Origin: Aliivibrio wodanis
Lineage (GTDB): Bacteria > Pseudomonadota > Gammaproteobacteria > Enterobacterales > Vibrionaceae
Assembly (NCBI GenBank): GCA_000953695.1
Contig: LN554846.1
Coordinates: forward strand, 2,418,001-2,482,000
Length of the DNA: 64,000 nt
Direction of reading: 5' to 3'
A model generated the notes under the pieces. The model did no database searches. It saw only the letters and a program-made list of their open reading frames with translations, and had not been told where the DNA came from. Positions 45,137 to 58,865 of this stretch are shown piece by piece. A program made the translations under genes and the position numbers. Within the stretch, counting starts at the first letter, position 1. Every line of letters begins with the position of its first letter.

Positions 45137-45616
45137 TTAATAAGATGCTTTAACTAACAACACCACCGCTTCACAAGCGATGCCTTCTTTTCTTCCTGTA
45201 AAACCGAGACGTTCAGACGTTGTCGCTTTTACATTTACATTACCAAGTTCTGTTTCTAAATCTTCAGCAATTGCTGCGCACATTGCTTGAATATGTGGTG
45301 CCATTTTAGGGGCTTGAGCAATAATAGTTACATCAGCATTACCTAAAACTAACCCTTTCTCTTTTACACGACGGTAGACATCACGCAATAAAGCACGACT
45401 GTCTGCACCTTTCCACTTATCATCAGTATCAGGAAAGTGACGACCAATATCACCCTCAGCAATAGCCCCAAGCAACGCATCACTCAGTGCATGGAGTGCA
45501 ACGTCGCCATCAGAGTGTGCTATTAAACCTTGCTCATAAGGAACATTGACACCACCGATAATGACTGGGCCTTCGCCACCAAATTTATGTACATCAAATC
45601 CGTGTCCAATTCTCAT
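45137..45616 (-). CDS. ispF: 2-C-methyl-D-erythritol 2,4-cyclodiphosphate synthase IspF
   Basis: IspF performs the fifth step of the MEP isoprenoid pathway. The 159-residue product has the zinc-binding GHGFDVH at the N-terminus, [19 protein letters not shown] and the CDP-binding [18 protein letters not shown]. Its first base overlaps the ispD stop (TAATG). Length is normal. Confidence 0.97.
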   Translation of the reverse strand: MRIGHGFDVHKFGGEGPVIIGGVNVPYEQGLIAHSDGDVALHALSDALLGAIAEGDIGRHFPDTDDKWKGADSRALLRDVYRRVKEKGLVLGNADVTIIAQAPKMAPHIQAMCAAIAEDLETELGNVNVKATTSERLGFTGRKEGIACEAVVLLVKASY

Positions 45617-46332
45617 TATTTGGTTTCCTTTTTCATTTTTTGAAGGTAGAACTCAGCTAAATCAAGATCTTCAGGTTGCGTGACTTTTAAGTTATCGGCA
45701 CGCCCATGAACGAGTTTAGGCAGATAACCCATGAATTCAATAGCTGAAGATTCATCGGTAATCGATAAGCCTTTTTCTAATCCTGTTTTTAATGCTGAAT
45801 ACAGTATCTCAGTTGTGAAAAGTTGCGGAGTTAAAGCATGCCATAACACACTGCGATCAATGGTGGTTTCAATGGTCGAATCTTGGTTGGCTTGCTTCAT
45901 TGTATCTCGTACAGGAGAAGCCAAAATCCCACCAATCTGATGAGGGACAACTTCAGTGATCAATTTTTCAATATCACTATGTCGAATGCAAGGACGCGCA
46001 GCATCATGCACCATGACCCACTCACTGAGTTGATGTTCTTTTAAATATTCTAAGCCAGAAAGTACAGAGTCTGCTCGCTCTCCCCCTCCAGTTACACGTA
46101 TTACTCGATTATCTTTTGATATCGGTAATTCATCAAAATAAGGATCGGTATCACTAATGGCCACAATTACTTTATCAATAACAGGAAAAGCCAGTAACTG
46201 CTCGATGGTATGCTCCAAAATGGTTTTTCCATCAAGTAATAAATACTGTTTTGGGCGATCCGCTTTCATACGACTGCCCACACCTGCTGCCGGAACAATA
46301 GCAACAATGGACGACGCTTCTGTTAAATACAT
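45616..46332 (-). CDS. ispD: 2-C-methyl-D-erythritol 4-phosphate cytidylyltransferase IspD
   Basis: IspD joins CTP and methylerythritol phosphate in the third step of the MEP pathway. The 238-residue product has the nucleotide loop [20 protein letters not shown], the [11 protein letters not shown] segment and [11 protein letters not shown]. It starts three bases after the ftsB stop and overlaps ispF. Length is normal. Confidence 0.97.
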   Translation of the reverse strand: MYLTEASSIVAIVPAAGVGSRMKADRPKQYLLLDGKTILEHTIEQLLAFPVIDKVIVAISDTDPYFDELPISKDNRVIRVTGGGERADSVLSGLEYLKEHQLSEWVMVHDAARPCIRHSDIEKLITEVVPHQIGGILASPVRDTMKQANQDSTIETTIDRSVLWHALTPQLFTTEILYSALKTGLEKGLSITDESSAIEFMGYLPKLVHGRADNLKVTQPEDLDLAEFYLQKMKKETK

Positions 46333-46335
46333 TGC

Positions 46336-46620
46336 TTACCCTTCACTATTATTATCAATGATTCGATAAAATGTTTCGCCTTTTTTTATCATTCCCAACT
46401 CATGTCGAGCACGTTCTTCTATCGCTTCTAAGCCTTTTTTCAGATCATCAATTTCAGCAAACATTTGCTCATTACGATTTCGCAACCCTTGATTCACTTC
46501 TTCTTGTAAAACGACATCATTGGACACTTTTGCATAATCTGACATCCCATTCTTTCCAAACCATAAGGTATATTGAAGCCAACCTAGGGTGGCCAATAAT
46601 AAAATGGCAAATGCACGCAT
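46336..46620 (-). CDS. ftsB: Cell division protein FtsB
   Basis: FtsB is a small bitopic divisome protein that pairs with FtsL and FtsQ. The 94-residue product has one N-terminal membrane segment ([19 protein letters not shown]), a coiled coil of about 40 residues ([20 protein letters not shown]) and the conserved tail [19 protein letters not shown]. It leads the ftsB-ispD-ispF operon. Confidence 0.95.
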   Translation of the reverse strand: MRAFAILLLATLGWLQYTLWFGKNGMSDYAKVSNDVVLQEEVNQGLRNRNEQMFAEIDDLKKGLEAIEERARHELGMIKKGETFYRIIDNNSEG

Positions 46621-46708
46621 ACTTGCTCCAATAAATTAATAATGATAAAAATTGAAGGTTAACTATATCAACCCCTTATTAGAACTTCACTAGCTGTGTA
46701 GCTGAAAT

Positions 46709-46740
46709 AAAAAAACCGCCTCAAATGAGACGGTTTTTAT
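46709..46740 (-). terminator. Terminator after eno
   Basis: AAACCGTCTCA and TGAGGCGGTTT (minus strand), with a T-run, form an intrinsic terminator 56 bases past the eno stop. Confidence 0.88.
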
Positions 46741-46795
46741 ATCTAAATTCTAATCGAACGATTAAAGAATTAAGTCAGATTCTCAGAAGCTGAGA

Positions 46796-48118
<1,323 letters not shown>

Positions 48119-48170
48119 TTAAAAGCTAAAAATAGCTGCTACAACATTGAGCAGCTATCCGTAAATCCTA

Positions 48171-49814
<1,644 letters not shown>

Positions 49815-49941
49815 TTACCTGAAATTGGTGTAATGAGGAATAAAATGGATTTTATCTGGACGGGAAATGAATATACCAGAACCGCTTTATCGCCACAACG
49901 TGAAAAGTATCACAGTTAATTGATTTATTTTTTGCTCCAAA

Positions 49942-50763
49942 TCAATTCTGCTCACTTCGTTTCACTTTTTCCCACTCTGAGTCTAGTTCATTTAAATCAC
50001 ATTCCTGCAAAGTTTTGTGTTTTTTAGCGACGTTCGCCTCAATTTGACGAAAACGACGTTCAAATTTATCATTTGCTTTGCATAAAGCTTGTTCAGGATT
50101 TTTTCCTAAATGACGAGAAAAATTTACTGTAGCAAAAAGTAAATCTCCTAATTCTTCTTCAAGCTTCTTCTCATCTCGTGGATTTTTTCGTGCCTCTTCC
50201 AGCACCTCTGCAACCTCTTCGCTTACCTTATCAGCAACCGGTTGCAACTCATCCCAATCAAAACCCACCTTTGCACACTGCTTTTGAATCTTATTTGCTC
50301 GTAATAAGCCAGGTAACGCACTAGGAATCGAATCTAAGATGCTCTGCTGTTCTTTTGACTCATTATCTAACGCTTCTTTTTCTAACCGTTCTTGTTTCTT
50401 AACTTTATCCCAATTCGCTGTTATCTCTTCTTCTGATGAGAACACGTCATCACTGAACACATGGGGGTGCCTACGAACTAATTTTTCATTTAACGTCTCA
50501 AGTACATCATTGAAATCAAACAGCTGCTTTTCTTTGGCAATTTGAGAATAGAAAACCACTTGAAACAATAAATCGCCTAACTCTTCTTTTAAATTGCTCC
50601 AATCCTTTTTATGAATGGCGTCCACCACTTCATAGGTTTCTTCTAAGGTATGAGGAATAATCGAATCAAAGGTTTGCTTTCTATCCCACGGGCAGCCAGA
50701 TTCTTTGTCACGCAGTTGTGTCATGATTGAAAGCAATTGTTCAAGGTTATTTGAAACTGTCAT
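49942..50763 (-). CDS. mazG: Nucleoside triphosphate pyrophosphohydrolase MazG
   Basis: MazG hydrolyses (d)NTPs and damps the ppGpp response in E. coli. The 273-residue product has two tandem MazG domains: DKESGCPWDRKQTFDSIIPH with LKEELGDLLFQVVF, and a second EEVAEVLEEARK with KKLEEELGDLLFATVNFSRH. The Glu-rich metal motifs (EExxE...ExxD) are intact in both. Its place between pyrG and relA, with a flagellin gene in between, deviates from E. coli. Confidence 0.95.
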   Translation of the reverse strand: MTVSNNLEQLLSIMTQLRDKESGCPWDRKQTFDSIIPHTLEETYEVVDAIHKKDWSNLKEELGDLLFQVVFYSQIAKEKQLFDFNDVLETLNEKLVRRHPHVFSDDVFSSEEEITANWDKVKKQERLEKEALDNESKEQQSILDSIPSALPGLLRANKIQKQCAKVGFDWDELQPVADKVSEEVAEVLEEARKNPRDEKKLEEELGDLLFATVNFSRHLGKNPEQALCKANDKFERRFRQIEANVAKKHKTLQECDLNELDSEWEKVKRSEQN

Positions 50764-50784
50764 AGATTTACCTTTGATTAAAAA

Positions 50785-50822
50785 ACAAAAAAAGCGATGA
50801 CCATTATAGTCATCGCTTTTTC
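50785..50822. terminator. Terminator between flagellin and mazG
   Basis: AAGCGATGACC and AGTCATCGCTT form an eleven-base stem with A and T runs. On the minus strand it ends the flagellin transcript ahead of mazG. Confidence 0.85.
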
Positions 50823-50874
50823 AAAATTCATATACCTTAATGCTAAGGTAGCTTAACTTCTCGCTTAATAAAGC

Positions 50875-52008
50875 TTAGCCTAATAAGCTCATTGCCATGT
50901 TTGGCGATTGCTTCGCTTGTGCCAAAATAGAAGAACTTGATTGGCTTAAGATTTGGCTCTTAGTAAACGTTGTTGTTTCTTTTGCAAAATCAGTATCTTT
51001 GATTTGGCTATTTGAATCAGTAATGTTTTCATTGATGTTCGTTAAATTTTGAATCGCACTTTCAAAACGGTTTTGGAAAGCACCTAAATCAGCACGGTTA
51101 CTATCAACATACTCTAAGGCAGCATCAATAACATCAATAGAGCGCTGTGCGCCACCAACAGTTGTTAAGTCCATTGAACCAACAGTATCATCTGATTCAC
51201 CGCCCATTTTTAATTCATTGGCTAGAGAACCACTAAACTCTAATGGTGAAGAGATAGTTTCACCTGACATGAATACTTGAAGTACACCATCTTCTGTTAC
51301 TGAAGCACTTAATTCATTAGTTTGACCATTAATGTAAGTCGCTAATTCTTCAATATCATCGCCTGCTTTTGCTGTGATATTGATTTTTTGCTCGTTACCA
51401 TTTTTGTCATTATATTGAACGTTTAATTGAGTGCCTTCTTTGCCTACAGCCCAGTTAACATCACGGCCTTCCTCAGCAGAGTAAGATTTGCCACCCATTG
51501 TTGACTCATCAGCACGCATGCTATTTAGTGTCATTGCTACCGCTTCACCTGAGTCGGCACCAATTTGGAAAGATTTTGTACCAAACTCACCATTGATAAG
51601 GCGTGTTCCACCAAATGATGTAGTCTCTGCAATACGATTTAACTCATCAGTTAATGAACCAACTTCTTCTTGCATTGCTTGGCGATCAGCCTCAGTGTTT
51701 GAACCATTTGCTGATTGAAGAGATAAATCACGTAAACGTTGTAGTACGTTAGTTGTTTCTTTCATCGCGCCTTCAGCCGTTTGTGCAATTGACATACCGT
51801 CATGAGCATTGCGAACTGCTACGTCTAAGCCACGAGTTTGTGCTGTCATACGATTTGATATTTGAAGACCAGAAGCGTCATCAGCAGCGCTGTTGATTTT
51901 TGAGCCTGAAGACAATTTCTCCATTGAATCAGTTTGAGCAGTCGTTGCATTATTTAAGTAACGCTGTGCTGTCATCGCTGAGATATTTGTATTTACTGAA
52001 ATTGACAT
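50875..52008 (-). CDS. Flagellin
   Basis: This 377-residue flagellin has the conserved N-terminal D0/D1 region ([40 protein letters not shown]) and the C-terminal D1/D0 helix ([20 protein letters not shown] followed by LLG). The middle domain is variable and the length is close to other polar flagellins of vibrios. It is alone here rather than in the flagellar cluster; in A. fischeri the solitary flagellin in this position is called flaF, which I recall but cannot confirm. A sigma-28-type promoter precedes it and a terminator follows, so it is an independent unit. Confidence 0.95.
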   Translation of the reverse strand: MSISVNTNISAMTAQRYLNNATTAQTDSMEKLSSGSKINSAADDASGLQISNRMTAQTRGLDVAVRNAHDGMSIAQTAEGAMKETTNVLQRLRDLSLQSANGSNTEADRQAMQEEVGSLTDELNRIAETTSFGGTRLINGEFGTKSFQIGADSGEAVAMTLNSMRADESTMGGKSYSAEEGRDVNWAVGKEGTQLNVQYNDKNGNEQKINITAKAGDDIEELATYINGQTNELSASVTEDGVLQVFMSGETISSPLEFSGSLANELKMGGESDDTVGSMDLTTVGGAQRSIDVIDAALEYVDSNRADLGAFQNRFESAIQNLTNINENITDSNSQIKDTDFAKETTTFTKSQILSQSSSSILAQAKQSPNMAMSLLG

Positions 52009-52079
52009 AATTCTTGCTCCGGTCTGGCTTCACTTATTGTTATAGGATAGAAGCCTATAATTCATCGTTGATACTTATC

Positions 52080-52106
52080 TTTACGGCCTGATATTTCAGA
52101 ACTTGA
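52080..52106 (-). promoter_or_regulatory. Sigma-28 (FliA) type promoter of the flagellin gene
   Basis: On the minus strand TCAAGTT is followed after 12 bases by GCCGTAAA, close to the FliA consensus (TAAAGTTT, then GCCGATAA). It lies about 70 bases before the start codon. Confidence 0.65.
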
Positions 52107-52119
52107 GTATTTTTTAAAT

Positions 52120-52153
52120 AAAAAAAGCCGAATGCTCAATAAAACATTCGGCC
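52120..52153 (-). terminator. Terminator after relA
   Basis: GGCCGAATG and CATTCGGC pair on the minus strand with a following T-run, 60 bases past the relA stop. Confidence 0.88.
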
Positions 52154-52212
52154 CTCACATCTAACACTTACAAATCAATAACTTAACTAATATCTGTGAC
52201 TTTTATTTTTAT

Positions 52213-54450
52213 TTAAGATAAGCGAATAGCCTCCATGATATCTTTTACTTGTTCAACTCGAGTAATTAATCGCCCAAGAATATCAGCGTTAAACACTTCT
52301 AAATCAAAATCCATAATCGTCAATTGTTTCTTGTAATCATTTCTACTCTTCATACTCGAAACTTTTACTTTTTCATTAGTAAATAGTGTGGTTAGATCTT
52401 TCAATAAGCCAGAACGATCCATTGCTGTCACACGTAGGGTTAATATGTAAGATCCCTCAAAGCCACTACCCCAAACGGTATCGATAATACGCTCTGCTGC
52501 ATGGTGACGCAGTTCATTAAGCTGATCACAATCACTGCGGTGAACCGAGATACCACGGCCTTGAGTAATATAACCAGCGATTGGATCTCCAGGGATTGGC
52601 TGACAACAACGAGCAAGGTGTGTCATTAAGTTATCGACACCTTCAACAACAACCGCATCATTACGTTTCTTATTTTGTGCTTGAACATGAGCTTGTGCTT
52701 TGGCTTCAGACTCTTGCAATTGTTCTAGTGCTTTTTGATCTTCTTGCTCTGCCGTTGGCTTATTGATTAACGCATTAATATGATTAATCACTTGGTTAAT
52801 ACGTAAATCACCACTACCAACACCCGCAAAGAGCTCATCAGTTGAATTTACATTAAAACGTTTCAGAGCATATCTCTCTGCATCTTTCAATGTACCACCA
52901 ATTTTAGCCAACTCAACTTCTAGGATCTCTTTACCTGCATCAAGGTTCTTCTCACGACTCTGTTTTCTAAACCACGCATTGATCTTTGCACGAGCGCGAC
53001 CAGAATTAACAAAACCTAATGTTGGGTTTAACCAATCTCTCGACGGATTAGGCTCTTTTTGGGTAATAATCTCTACCTGATCCCCCATAGTAAGCTGATG
53101 CGTAAATGGCACTATTCGTCCAGCCACTTTTGCACCGATACAACGATGCCCCACTTCTGAGTGAATATGGTAGGCAAAATCTAATGGTGTTGCGCCCATA
53201 GGAAGATCAATCACATCACCACGTGGAGTAAAGGCATACACTCGGTCATCAAATACTTGGCTTCGTAATTCATCCAGCATTTCACCTGAGTCTGACATCT
53301 CTTCTTGCCAATCAAGCAACTTACGTAACCAAGTGATTTTTTCATCATAGCCACTACGGCTATTACTTGAAGCACCTTCTTTGTATTTCCAGTGCGCGGC
53401 TACCCCTAGCTCGGAGTCTTCGTGCATATCCTTAGTGCGGATCTGGATTTCAATGGTTTTGCCTTCTGGCCCTAATACTACGGTATGGATCGATTGATAA
53501 CCATTGGGTTTAGGATTAGCGACATAGTCATCAAACTCGCTTGGTAAATGCTTGAATTTAGTATGAACAACACCAAGAGCGGCATAACAATCTTGCAATT
53601 TATCGGCAATAATACGAACCGCACGCACATCAAATAGCTCATCAAATGCTAAGCTCTTTTTCTGCATCTTGCGCCAGATGCTGTAAATGTGTTTCGGCCG
53701 TCCGCTCACTTCAGCATTTATATTATATTCATTCATTTCATCGCCTAAACCGGTAACAAAATCATCAATATACTGCTCACGAACAATTCGTCGCTCTGAT
53801 AGCTGCTTGGCTATTTTCTTATAAGTGTCAGGGTGCTGGTAACGGAAGGAGTAATCTTCAATTTCCCATTTCAACTGACCAATCCCTAAACGGTTTGCTA
53901 GAGGTGCATATAGATTATTACACTCTTTAGCCGCTGCACGACGAACTTCATCAGGTTCATTTTTCACTTCACGTAAATTACAGATACGCTCCGCTAATTT
54001 TATGATCACACAACGAAAGTCATCCACCATGGCAAGTAACATTCGACGAATGTTATCCACCTGAGACGACGCTGATTCTGCATCTACAGAAGCATTTAGC
54101 TGACCAATAGCGTCCATCTCTTCAACGCCATCGATCAATTTTTCAATTTCCTTACTATAGTTCTCAGTTAAAGCTTCTCTATCTAAAGCACCTGATGAAA
54201 CTAAAGGGAATAACTGAGCAGCAACGAGCGTTGGCTTGTCCATGCTTAAAGTGATCAATATTTCAATCATCTCTCGACCACGCCATAACAAGAGTTCCCC
54301 TTCTTCATGGGATGAGACTAACTCTTCACATTGCTTATACACCTCTGTCAGTTTTTTTGAGGTGTTTTTATCTTGTTCAAGGCTGGTGATCCATTCACCT
54401 AACTCGAACTCTTCATTTTCCTTAAGATGTGCTCCGCGAACTGCGACCAT
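52213..54450 (-). CDS. relA: GTP pyrophosphokinase RelA
   Basis: RelA makes (p)ppGpp on ribosomes when uncharged tRNA accumulates. The 745-residue product has the pseudo-hydrolase domain (its HD site is replaced, as in all RelA), the synthetase domain with YSIWRKMQKK and PKPNGYQSIHTVV, a TGS domain (VYAFTPRGDVIDLPMGATPL, then DFAYHIHSEVGHRCIGAKV), the helical and zinc-finger region (LARCCQPIPGDPIAGYIT) and the ACT domain at the C-terminus. Length equals that of E. coli RelA (744). It sits between rlmD and the flagellin. Confidence 0.98.
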   Translation of the reverse strand: MVAVRGAHLKENEEFELGEWITSLEQDKNTSKKLTEVYKQCEELVSSHEEGELLLWRGREMIEILITLSMDKPTLVAAQLFPLVSSGALDREALTENYSKEIEKLIDGVEEMDAIGQLNASVDAESASSQVDNIRRMLLAMVDDFRCVIIKLAERICNLREVKNEPDEVRRAAAKECNNLYAPLANRLGIGQLKWEIEDYSFRYQHPDTYKKIAKQLSERRIVREQYIDDFVTGLGDEMNEYNINAEVSGRPKHIYSIWRKMQKKSLAFDELFDVRAVRIIADKLQDCYAALGVVHTKFKHLPSEFDDYVANPKPNGYQSIHTVVLGPEGKTIEIQIRTKDMHEDSELGVAAHWKYKEGASSNSRSGYDEKITWLRKLLDWQEEMSDSGEMLDELRSQVFDDRVYAFTPRGDVIDLPMGATPLDFAYHIHSEVGHRCIGAKVAGRIVPFTHQLTMGDQVEIITQKEPNPSRDWLNPTLGFVNSGRARAKINAWFRKQSREKNLDAGKEILEVELAKIGGTLKDAERYALKRFNVNSTDELFAGVGSGDLRINQVINHINALINKPTAEQEDQKALEQLQESEAKAQAHVQAQNKKRNDAVVVEGVDNLMTHLARCCQPIPGDPIAGYITQGRGISVHRSDCDQLNELRHHAAERIIDTVWGSGFEGSYILTLRVTAMDRSGLLKDLTTLFTNEKVKVSSMKSRNDYKKQLTIMDFDLEVFNADILGRLITRVEQVKDIMEAIRLS

Positions 54451-54520
54451 GTCCGTTTCCTATAATCCAATTTTATAATGATTCTTTTAGGCTTTTAAGC
54501 GTAGCGAGTGTTATCGCTAA

Positions 54521-55837
54521 TTATCGCTCAAATAATGCCATAGATTCTAAATGTCCTGTGTGTGGGAACATATCAAGCATTCCTAGCCTAGTAAGCTTGT
54601 AACCGTGTTGAATAAGTAATTGGCTATCGCGTGCAAGTGTTGCTGGGTTGCACGATACGTAAACTACGGTTTGAGGTTTCAATTTTGCCACAGTTTGCAT
54701 CACTCCTGCAGCCCCTGCTCTAGCAGGATCGAGTAAAATCTTTGTAAACTTTGTGCTTGCCCACACTTGGTCATCAATACTTTCTTCTAAATTTGCTTGA
54801 TAAAACGTGACATTATCTAGCGAATATCTTTTTGCATTTGATTGAGCGCGTTGCACCATTTCATCAACACCTTCAATGCCGACTACGCTTTGTACTTTTT
54901 GGGCTAAAGGCAGACTAAAATTACCTAAGCCACAGAATAGGTCTAATACCGTGTCATTTTCTTTGAGAGCTAGCCAAGAAAGGGCTTGATGCACCATTTT
55001 TTTATTCACATCACCATTAACTTGAATAAAGTCTTTTGGAGTAAAGTAAATTTTAGCACCATCAATAAGATAATATGGGTCTTCGCCATGAACATGATTT
55101 AAGACATCTGACTCCGGCATTAAATACAAGATCAAATCACGCTCTTCACAATAAGATATTAATGCTTGATGATCGGTTTTATTAAAATCTGCCAAATGAC
55201 GGATCAACAATACACTGCCATTATCTGCTTGAACTAACTCTACATGCCCTAACTGCTTTTTCGATTTAAATGAATTCAGTAATTCATAAAGTGACGTTAG
55301 ATGTTGATCAAGTTCGTTCACTAATACTGGGCAATGGCGAACATTTACAATTGCTTTGCTTTGCTTCTTACGAAAACCAAAATCGAGCTGATTCGTTTGT
55401 TTATTAAACATCAAACTAATACGTGCTCGACGGCGATAACCTTTATCATCACCAACAATAGGATCAACCATTTCGCAGCGCTCAACCCCTTGCTTTTGCA
55501 TTAGCTCTTTCAGCTTAATATTCTTTGCTACGATTTGTTCATCATGTTGAAGATGCTGTAGATTACAACCACCACATTCATGATAATACTGACAAATTTC
55601 TTCTTGACGTTTAGAGCTCTTTTCTATCAATTTAATTAATTTAGCTCGGGAATATTGTTTCTTTTGTTCAATAAATTGAATAATGGCCTTTTCTTCAGGT
55701 AAAGCACCTTCAATAAACACTGGCTTTTTATCCACAAACGCAATGCCTGCGCCGTTATGATCTAACCGAACCACATCCACAGACTGATGCTTTGTGTTTA
55801 CTGAAGATTTTTTTTTCGCTTTGAAGAACTGCGCCAT
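54521..55837 (-). CDS. rlmD: 23S rRNA (uracil-1939-C5) methyltransferase RlmD
   Basis: RlmD methylates U1939 of 23S rRNA. Starting at ATG 55837 (MAQFFKAKKKSS), which matches the E. coli N-terminus, the product has 438 residues. It shows the TRAM domain near residues 10-70, the iron-sulfur cysteines CQYYHECGGCNLQHL, the AdoMet loop VLDLFCGLGNFSLPLA, LLDPARAGA and the nucleophile Cys in YVSCNPATLARD. The frame extends 11 codons upstream without support. It is divergent from barA, as in E. coli. Confidence 0.96.
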   Translation of the reverse strand: MAQFFKAKKKSSVNTKHQSVDVVRLDHNGAGIAFVDKKPVFIEGALPEEKAIIQFIEQKKQYSRAKLIKLIEKSSKRQEEICQYYHECGGCNLQHLQHDEQIVAKNIKLKELMQKQGVERCEMVDPIVGDDKGYRRRARISLMFNKQTNQLDFGFRKKQSKAIVNVRHCPVLVNELDQHLTSLYELLNSFKSKKQLGHVELVQADNGSVLLIRHLADFNKTDHQALISYCEERDLILYLMPESDVLNHVHGEDPYYLIDGAKIYFTPKDFIQVNGDVNKKMVHQALSWLALKENDTVLDLFCGLGNFSLPLAQKVQSVVGIEGVDEMVQRAQSNAKRYSLDNVTFYQANLEESIDDQVWASTKFTKILLDPARAGAAGVMQTVAKLKPQTVVYVSCNPATLARDSQLLIQHGYKLTRLGMLDMFPHTGHLESMALFER

Positions 55838-56011
55838 AATTGCTGCCTGATTTACAAAATTTGGCGTCATTATACCGAAACCACATCAAGATGTAGCGTT
55901 GATTAAAGATTCATTTACGTTTCAACTTACGATTTAAGCACAGAGTAATTGAGCTTACCTCTCAACTTGATTAAGCTACGCGCTCAAGGAAGTCAATCAG
56001 AACGAATCAAT

Positions 56012-58798
56012 ATGACAAAATACGGTTTACGCGCTCGAGTCATCACCCTTACCCTAGCGCCAACATTAATCATCGGTTTACTGCTCAGTGGTTTCTTTAC
56101 CATGAATAGATACAATGATTTAGAAGCGCAGCTCATTTCTAGTGGAACAAGCATTATTGAACCACTAGCTATTTCGAGTGAGTATGGAATGACGGGGAAA
56201 AACCGAGAAGCGGTTCGTCGACTTATAAGCTACGCACATCGAAAACATTCTAAAATTGTTCGTAGTATCGCTGTATTTGATGAAAAGCATGAACTTTTTG
56301 TAACCTCAAATTTCCACCCTAATTTTGAAAGCTTAACATTTCCTAAAAATAAGCCCATCCCTCTATTACTTGATATTTCATTTCAAGAAGAGTCATTAAT
56401 CTTAAGAACGCCTATCCTTCCAGAAGGGCAGTTTTCATCTAATTTTGATTCTTCTTATATTAATGAACCATTAGGTTATATTGCTATTGAATTAGATTTA
56501 TCCAGTTTACGATTGCAGCAATATCAAGAAATATTCTCAGCCTTAATTGTTTTAATTTTAGGATTAAGTTTATCTGGTGTATTTGCATATCGCTTGATGC
56601 AAGATGTAACCCAACCTATTTCACACATGGTAAGCGTGGTTGACCGTATTCGTCGTGGTCACCTAAATGTGCGTATTGAGAATAAATTGCATGGTGAGCT
56701 AGACACCCTTAAAAATGGCATCAATGCGATGGCAATTTCCTTGTCTGAGTATCATGTTGAGATGCAACAAAGTATCGATCAGGCAACCTCCGATCTACGT
56801 GAAACCTTAGAGCAATTAGAAATCCAAAACGTAGAATTAGACATTGCGAAAAAGCGAGCTCAAGAAGCGGCTCGGGTTAAGTCTGAATTCTTAGCCAATA
56901 TGTCACATGAGCTAAGAACACCGCTTAATGGCGTGATCGGTTTTACACGTCAAATGCTAAAAACATCCCTCTCAGAGCATCAAAAAGACTACTTACAAAC
57001 CATCGAACGTTCAGCCAATAACTTATTAACGATTATTAATGACATTCTTGATTTCTCGAAACTAGAAGCAGGTAAATTACTACTTGAAAATCTTCCATTT
57101 AATGTCCAAGATTCTCTGGATGAAGTAGTCAGCCTACTTGCAACAAGTGCGCATGAAAAAGGCTTAGAAATTACACTTAAAATTGACCAACGTGTTCCTT
57201 CAGGGCTAATTGGTGACCCACTTCGAATTCAACAAGTCTTAAACAACCTAGTTGGTAACTCAATTAAATTCACGGAAAAGGGCAACATCGACATCTCGGT
57301 AGAATTAAAGCATTTACATGATGATACGGTAGACCTTCAATTTGTTGTTCGTGACACTGGCATTGGTATTTCTGAGCGCCAACAAGCACAACTGTTCCAA
57401 GCCTTCAGCCAAGCAGATGCGAGCATTTCTCGACGCTATGGCGGTACAGGTTTAGGCTTAGTTATCACGCAAAAATTAGTTGCTCAAATGGGCGGCGAAA
57501 TTGGTTTAAGCAGTCGCTTACATCAAGGCTCTACTTTCTGGTTTACAATTAAAATGAGCCAAACTGAGTTACCTATGATTGATGAGCGAGATGTTCAGCA
57601 ACTCGATAAGAAAAAACTACTACTGATTGAACCGAATATGCAATCAGCATCTATCTTACAGCAACAATTTATCCACCACGGTGTCTTTGTTACCTATCGT
57701 TCAACACTACCTGACAATATAGAACCTCATGACTACGCCCTAATCAGCTTAAGCTCTAATTCCAAGCCAAGTACTGAATCATTAAAAGTCATTTCAGATA
57801 AATTAGCACCTCACTGCCCGACCATTGTTATTGGCTTGCCAAGTACTGAATTAGCATTAACCGAGAAGTTAAATCAACTACCAAATATCACCTGTTTATC
57901 AAAACCATTTGCGAAGAAAAAACTACTAGATGCATTATTAGTTCAAAAACAAGAAGAGCAAATACTCACTCTTCCTGATCTTATGGCCTCTCATGACACC
58001 CCACATCGTTTGCCAATCAAGGTTATGGCTGTTGATGACAACCCAGCTAATCTCAAATTGATTTCAGCGTTACTGCATGAGCAAGTTGAAAGTGTTGTCA
58101 CCTGTAAGAATGGTCTAGATGCTGTACAACAAGCCACCGAACAGAAATTTGATATTATTTTAATGGATATTCAAATGCCAAAAATGGACGGTGTTATGGC
58201 ATGTAAAGAGATCCGAAAAACTGTCTTAAATGCACAAACGCCTGTAGTTGCGGTAACAGCGCACGCCATGGCAGGTGAACGAGAGAGGCTTATTACTGAA
58301 GGGATGGATGACTACTTAACTAAACCAATTGAAGAACATGTACTTCAACAAGTGATCATTCATTGGAGCCCATTAACCGATACGACTGATGTAGAAAAAA
58401 TCGAGATCTTAGCTGATGCTATCCCTGAACTACATGTTGAAGAAGCAAGTAATGATAAAAACGGTAGTATTGATTGGGAGGCCGCATTAAAGCAATCTGC
58501 AGGAAAAGATGATCTCGCTAAAGAGATGCTTCAAATGCTAGTGGAGTTTATTCCTGAAGTTGACGGTTGGATTGAAAAAGCGCTTGAAGGGAGCTCATCA
58601 CCTGAAGAGCTTTGTCACTATATACATAAATTACATGGCAGTAGCTCGTATTGTGGCGTACCTCGTTTAAAGCAACTATGTAATCTAATTGAAACCGCTC
58701 TACGACAAGAACAGTCAATTGAAGATATAGAGCCTGAACTATTTGAACTTCAGGATGAGATGGAGAAAGTAACTAAAGATGCTCAAAAACTAATTTAA
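56012..58798 (+). CDS. barA: Hybrid sensor histidine kinase BarA
   Basis: BarA (VarS in some vibrios) drives the UvrY/GacA response and Csr small RNAs. Starting at ATG 56012 (MTKYGLRARVITLTLAPTLI) the product has 928 residues. It has two membrane segments around a periplasmic domain, a HAMP region, a coiled coil, a histidine kinase domain with the phosphoacceptor in FLANMSHELRTPLNGVIGF, N, G1 and G2 boxes (DTGIGIS, GGTGLGL), one divergent receiver-like region, a canonical receiver (VDDNPANLKLI, DIILMDIQMPKMDG), and an HPt domain (LHGSSSYCGVPRLK). The TTG at 55949 would add 21 residues that no homologue has. Confidence 0.96.
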   Translation: MTKYGLRARVITLTLAPTLIIGLLLSGFFTMNRYNDLEAQLISSGTSIIEPLAISSEYGMTGKNREAVRRLISYAHRKHSKIVRSIAVFDEKHELFVTSNFHPNFESLTFPKNKPIPLLLDISFQEESLILRTPILPEGQFSSNFDSSYINEPLGYIAIELDLSSLRLQQYQEIFSALIVLILGLSLSGVFAYRLMQDVTQPISHMVSVVDRIRRGHLNVRIENKLHGELDTLKNGINAMAISLSEYHVEMQQSIDQATSDLRETLEQLEIQNVELDIAKKRAQEAARVKSEFLANMSHELRTPLNGVIGFTRQMLKTSLSEHQKDYLQTIERSANNLLTIINDILDFSKLEAGKLLLENLPFNVQDSLDEVVSLLATSAHEKGLEITLKIDQRVPSGLIGDPLRIQQVLNNLVGNSIKFTEKGNIDISVELKHLHDDTVDLQFVVRDTGIGISERQQAQLFQAFSQADASISRRYGGTGLGLVITQKLVAQMGGEIGLSSRLHQGSTFWFTIKMSQTELPMIDERDVQQLDKKKLLLIEPNMQSASILQQQFIHHGVFVTYRSTLPDNIEPHDYALISLSSNSKPSTESLKVISDKLAPHCPTIVIGLPSTELALTEKLNQLPNITCLSKPFAKKKLLDALLVQKQEEQILTLPDLMASHDTPHRLPIKVMAVDDNPANLKLISALLHEQVESVVTCKNGLDAVQQATEQKFDIILMDIQMPKMDGVMACKEIRKTVLNAQTPVVAVTAHAMAGERERLITEGMDDYLTKPIEEHVLQQVIIHWSPLTDTTDVEKIEILADAIPELHVEEASNDKNGSIDWEAALKQSAGKDDLAKEMLQMLVEFIPEVDGWIEKALEGSSSPEELCHYIHKLHGSSSYCGVPRLKQLCNLIETALRQEQSIEDIEPELFELQDEMEKVTKDAQKLI

Positions 58799-58865
58799 TA
58801 ATACCAATACCACCTATTATCTGATCAATTACTTAACTCTAAAGACGTAGTTGTTCAGATAATAG

